Origin: an uncultured bacterium
Lineage (GTDB): Bacteria > Bacillota > Clostridia > Oscillospirales > Butyricicoccaceae
Direction: 5' to 3'
Assembly: GCA_905215125.1 (NCBI GenBank)
Contig: CAJMOV010000088.1
Coordinates: 1-7,660 of the forward strand
DNA length: 7,660 bases
Shown: in pieces, positions 5,714 to 7,660 of the stretch
Numbering within the stretch: the stretch's first letter is position 1
Layout of the letters: each line of letters starts with the position of its first letter
Notes under the pieces: generated by a model
Database searches by the model: none
Told to the model about the DNA's origin: nothing
The model's input: the letters and a program-made list of their open reading frames with translations, nothing else
Translations under genes and position numbers: made by a program

Positions 5714-7164
5714 AGCAGATAACGGAGATGACAGTGCGCGCCCTGTGCGCAGCGCTGCAAAAGAAGGAAATCTCGGCCCGCGAAGCGGCGCAGGGATATC
5801 TGGACGCCATCGGCGCGCGCGAAGAGCATGTCGGGGCTTATATCACCGTGACGGCAAAGTATGCGCTGGATCGGGCCGGCGCCGTCGACGCCGCCCGATC
5901 CGCAGGGCAGGCTATGCCTATGCTGGCCGGGGTCCCCATGGGCATAAAAGACAACATCTGTACAAAAGGGGTCAGGACAACCTGTGCTTCCCGTATGCTG
6001 GAGGGCTTTGTCCCCCCGTACAGCGCCACCGTTTTCCAGCGGCTGGAGGAACAGGGGGCCGTTTTGCTCGGCAAGCTCAACATGGATGAGTTCGCCATGG
6101 GGTCGACGACGGAAAGCTCGTACTTCCATCCCACGCGCAACCCATGCGCGCCGGGGCATGTCCCGGGTGGAAGCTCGGGCGGGTCGGCGGCCGCTGTCGC
6201 GGCGGGGGAAGCCGCCTTTGCGCTGGGCAGCGATACGGGCGGATCCATCCGCCAGCCGGCCGCCTTCTGCGGCGTTGTCGGACTCAAGCCGACCTATGGG
6301 GCCGTGTCGCGGTACGGGCTGGTCGCCTTTGCGTCCTCGCTGGATCAAATCGGCCCGCTGACGCGCGACGTCGCCGACGCGGCGCTGGTCTTTTCCGCCA
6401 TCGCCGGACGGGACGCGCGGGACGCCACCAGCCGCGAACAGGACTGGGCCGGGCTATTGGACGGCCTGGAGCAGGGCGTCGCCGGCCTGCGTGTCGGCCT
6501 GCCGCGCCAATGCTACGGCCCGGGCGTCGCGCCTGCCGTTAAAGACAGGGTGCTGGGAGCGGCGCGTATGCTGGAGGGCCTGGGCGCGCGTGTCGAAGAA
6601 ATTTCCCTGCCGGCTCTGGAGCAGGCCCTGCCGGCCTATTATATCATGTCGAGCGCCGAGGCGTCGTCCAACCTGGCCCGCTTCGACGGGGTGCGGTACG
6701 GCCACCGCGCCGCGGGTTGCCGCAGTATCGATGAGCTATTTGAAAAAAGCCGTGACGAGGGCTTCGGCCCCGAGGTCAAGCGGCGCATCCTGATGGGCAG
6801 CTTTGTGCTGAGCGCCGGCTATCAGGAGGCCTATTACAAAAAGGCGCTGCGAGCGCGCGACGGCGTCTGCGCCGCCTTTGACGAGGCGTTTGCCGGTTTT
6901 GACCTGCTGCTCACCCCGGTTACGCCGACGCCGCCGTGGAAGCTGGGGCACAGGCGATCCGACCCGACGGAGGTTTATCTGGAGGATGTCTTTACCGTGC
7001 CTGTCAACCTGGCAGGGGCGCCGGCGCTGTCCCTGCCCGTCGGGGCGGACGAAGGAGGCCTGCCTATCGGGGCGCAGCTTATTGCGCCGCACTTTGGAGA
7101 AAAAAACCTTCTGCGCGCCGCGCGAGCGCTGGAACTGATGCTGAAAGGGGGGCAGCAGGCATGA
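5710..7164 (+). CDS. gatA: Asp-tRNA(Asn)/Glu-tRNA(Gln) amidotransferase subunit A
   Basis: A 484-residue amidase-signature enzyme, the normal GatA length. GatA hydrolyses glutamine to release ammonia, which passes to GatB for amidation of misacylated tRNA. The Ser-cisSer-Lys triad is intact: Lys80 in GIKDN, Ser155 in PGGSSGGS and Ser179 in GSDTGGSIRQPA. Other family blocks are LAGVPMGIKDN (72-82), GKLNMDEFAMGSTTESS (121-137) and GVVGLKPTYGAVSRYGLVAF (188-207). An in-frame ATG at 5674 exists, but 5710 is preferred. It begins at the residue where GatA proteins normally begin, has GGAGG at 5698-5702 seven bases upstream, and forms an ATGA overlap with the stop of the AspRS-GatC gene. The end overlaps the gatB start in the same way, so C, A and B subunits are likely made in matched amounts by coupled translation. 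Confidence 0.97.
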   Translation: MKQITEMTVRALCAALQKKEISAREAAQGYLDAIGAREEHVGAYITVTAKYALDRAGAVDAARSAGQAMPMLAGVPMGIKDNICTKGVRTTCASRMLEGFVPPYSATVFQRLEEQGAVLLGKLNMDEFAMGSTTESSYFHPTRNPCAPGHVPGGSSGGSAAAVAAGEAAFALGSDTGGSIRQPAAFCGVVGLKPTYGAVSRYGLVAFASSLDQIGPLTRDVADAALVFSAIAGRDARDATSREQDWAGLLDGLEQGVAGLRVGLPRQCYGPGVAPAVKDRVLGAARMLEGLGARVEEISLPALEQALPAYYIMSSAEASSNLARFDGVRYGHRAAGCRSIDELFEKSRDEGFGPEVKRRILMGSFVLSAGYQEAYYKKALRARDGVCAAFDEAFAGFDLLLTPVTPTPPWKLGHRRSDPTEVYLEDVFTVPVNLAGAPALSLPVGADEGGLPIGAQLIAPHFGEKNLLRAARALELMLKGGQQA

Positions 7165-7660
7165 AAACAGCCTATGAAATGGTCATCGGCGTAGAAATCC
7201 ACGCCGAGCTCAAGACAAAAACCAAGATTTTCTGTTCCTGTCCGACCGACTTTGGGGCAGAACCCAATACCCAGTGCTGCCCTATCTGCACCGGGATGCC
7301 GGGGGCGCTGCCAGTGCTCAACCGCGACGTCGTCCGCCTGGCCGTCATGGCAGGGCTGGCTACAAGCTGCTCGATCAATCGCCATTCGGTGCAGGACCGC
7401 AAAAACTACTTTTATCCCGATCTGCCCAAGGCATACCAGATTTCCCAGTACGACCTGCCCCTTTGCGAGCACGGATATATAGATATAAGTACGTCTAAGG
7501 GGGAAAAACGTGTCGGCATAACCAGAATTCATATCGAGGAGGACGCGGGCAAGCTTGTCCACCACGAGAAATACGGTACCATGATAGACTGCAACCGCTG
7601 CGGCGTGCCTCTCATTGAGATAGTGTCGGAGCCCGATATGCGCAGTGCCGAAGAGGCCGT
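7161..7660 (+). CDS. gatB: Asp-tRNA(Asn)/Glu-tRNA(Gln) amidotransferase subunit B (5' part, cut by window end)
   Basis: GatB binds the misacylated tRNA and performs the ATP-dependent activation and amidation of the Asp or Glu carboxyl group. About 166 codons are visible with no stop; a full GatB is about 475 residues, so the rest lies beyond the window. Visible family marks are YEMVIGVEIHAELKT near the N-terminus, the PNTQCCPICTGMPGALPVLN segment (35-54), DRKNYFYPDLPKAYQISQYD, IHIEEDAGK, and the tRNA-amidotransferase signature NRCGVPLIEIVSEPDMRS. Cys25, Cys27, Cys40 and Cys43 form a CxC...CxxC set; some GatB proteins bind zinc here. The start overlaps the gatA stop (ATGA), with AGGGGGG at 7146-7152 as ribosome binding site eight bases upstream. 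Confidence 0.96.
   Translation, partial: MKTAYEMVIGVEIHAELKTKTKIFCSCPTDFGAEPNTQCCPICTGMPGALPVLNRDVVRLAVMAGLATSCSINRHSVQDRKNYFYPDLPKAYQISQYDLPLCEHGYIDISTSKGEKRVGITRIHIEEDAGKLVHHEKYGTMIDCNRCGVPLIEIVSEPDMRSAEEA

Noticed and set aside
5224..6348. Long minus-strand open frame (374 residues) across the aspS-gatC/gatA junction, and others opposite the peptidase gene
   Set aside because: It lies opposite well-supported plus-strand genes, has no recognisable domain and an Arg/Ser/Pro-rich composition typical of antisense frames in GC-rich coding DNA.

Overview
The window is GC-rich, densely packed, and has every gene on the plus strand. It looks like a piece of a Bacillota (Firmicutes) chromosome, most likely a high-GC clostridial or gut-type lineage. 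The reasons are a T-box riboswitch in front of an aminoacyl-tRNA synthetase gene, strong GGAGG-type ribosome binding sites, a perfect TTGACA/TATAAT promoter, and a tRNA-dependent amidation operon. There are no mobile elements, CRISPR arrays or tRNA/rRNA genes that I can support.

Layout. Positions 1-143 are a short leader with two perfect hairpins; it may include the 3' end of an unseen upstream gene. Positions 144-2402 encode a cytoplasmic DPP IV-like S9 serine peptidase. It overlaps by one base (TAATG) with a RluA-family rRNA/tRNA pseudouridine synthase at 2402-3283. A new transcription unit then begins: consensus promoter (3304-3331), T-box leader with complete Stem I, T-box sequence and intrinsic terminator (about 3352-3639), and a hairpin over the ribosome binding site (3642-3661). 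Next come aspS-gatC as one fused gene (3665-5713), gatA (5710-7164) and the start of gatB (from 7161, cut by the window end). The junctions from fusion to gatA and gatA to gatB are both ATGA overlaps, so translation is probably coupled.

How it works together. A non-discriminating AspRS charges tRNA-Asn with Asp, and GatCAB amidates Asp-tRNA-Asn to Asn-tRNA-Asn (and, in most bacteria, also Glu-tRNA-Gln to Gln-tRNA-Gln). Here the synthetase and the GatC subunit are one polypeptide, which would tether the charging enzyme to the amidotransferase, in effect a covalent transamidosome.

The most interesting points are: (1) the AspRS-GatC fusion; (2) a good Shine-Dalgarno plus ATG kept exactly at the GatC boundary inside the fusion, which could also give free GatC; and (3) a T-box specifier loop containing GAAC, in which a Glu codon (GAA) and an Asn codon (AAC) overlap by a one-base shift. 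The third point matches the 'two-codon' T-box described for the transamidation operon of Clostridium acetobutylicum. The pieces are individually known or probably known; their combination is what deserves a second look.
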